Source of the DNA: Calditrichota bacterium
Lineage (GTDB): Bacteria; Zhuqueibacterota; Zhuqueibacteria; Residuimicrobiales; Krinioviventaceae
NCBI GenBank assembly: GCA_003818595.1
Contig: RPQV01000220.1
Location: 1-6,255 of the forward strand
DNA length: 6,255 bases
Direction: 5' to 3'
A program made the position numbers and the translations under genes. The notes under the pieces were generated by a model. It ran no database searches, was not told where the DNA came from, and saw nothing but the letters and a program-made list of their open reading frames with translations. Shown one piece after another: positions 6,196 to 6,255 of the stretch. Within the stretch, counting starts at the first letter, position 1. Each line of letters begins with the position of its first letter.

Positions 6196-6255
6196 CGATG
6201 ACTCATCAGGCGTTATCATATTCAAATCAATGGCATTCTCTAAAAAATGTTTAAA
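6196..6255. other. Right-edge intergenic sequence, nothing identified
   Basis: The 60 bases after the methyltransferase stop contain the small palindrome GATGACTCATC but no T-run, so I do not call a terminator. No start codon with a ribosome-binding site is visible on either strand. Confidence 0.4.

Noticed and set aside
5437..6225. Several minus-strand open frames of 77-128 codons opposite the methyltransferase
   Set aside because: They are antisense shadows of a gene with clear SAM-binding motifs and show no family features of their own.

Overview
The window comes from a Gram-negative (diderm) bacterium. It encodes an outer-membrane efflux channel, a lipoprotein adaptor and an inner-membrane RND pump, a set that only makes sense with two membranes. 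Base composition is moderate, with AT-rich intergenic DNA and conventional Shine-Dalgarno sites. I cannot name the genus. The gene order and the short lipoprotein adaptor would suit a Bacteroidetes/Chlorobi-like or related candidate phylum, but that is inference.

Left part, minus strand (4070 down to 1): a tightly packed four-gene operon. The order of transcription is a MarR-family regulator (3630-4070), a TolC-type outer-membrane channel (2264-3619), a short membrane-fusion lipoprotein (1355-2230 or 2242) and the N-terminal 424 codons of an RND permease (1274 down to the left edge, truncated by the window). The gaps are 10, 21-33 and 80 bases. The promoter of this operon overlaps a perfect 16-bp inverted repeat (4091-4126), the obvious candidate operator for the MarR protein. 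The simplest model is a self-repressed tripartite efflux pump that is released when a ligand binds the regulator.

Middle (4127-4345): an AT-rich divergent intergenic region holding the operon promoter on the minus strand and a good extended -10 promoter (TTGTTT-17-TATAAT) on the plus strand.

Right part, plus strand: a fumarylacetoacetate-hydrolase-fold enzyme (4346-5245) with all recognisable metal-binding and catalytic residues of the FAHD1 group. It is followed after about 110 bases by a class I SAM-dependent methyltransferase of unknown substrate (5356-6195). The gap between them contains a two-tier RNA hairpin with GGAGGAGAA in its loop. Nothing in the sequence ties these two enzymes to the pump beyond adjacency. 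The last 60 bases hold nothing I can identify.

I see no mobile element, CRISPR array, RNA gene or integration scar. The region looks like ordinary chromosomal sequence. The points most worth checking are the operator architecture, the adaptor that appears to lack its coiled-coil hairpin, the single-aspartate proton-relay motif of the permease, and the hairpin at 5281-5324.
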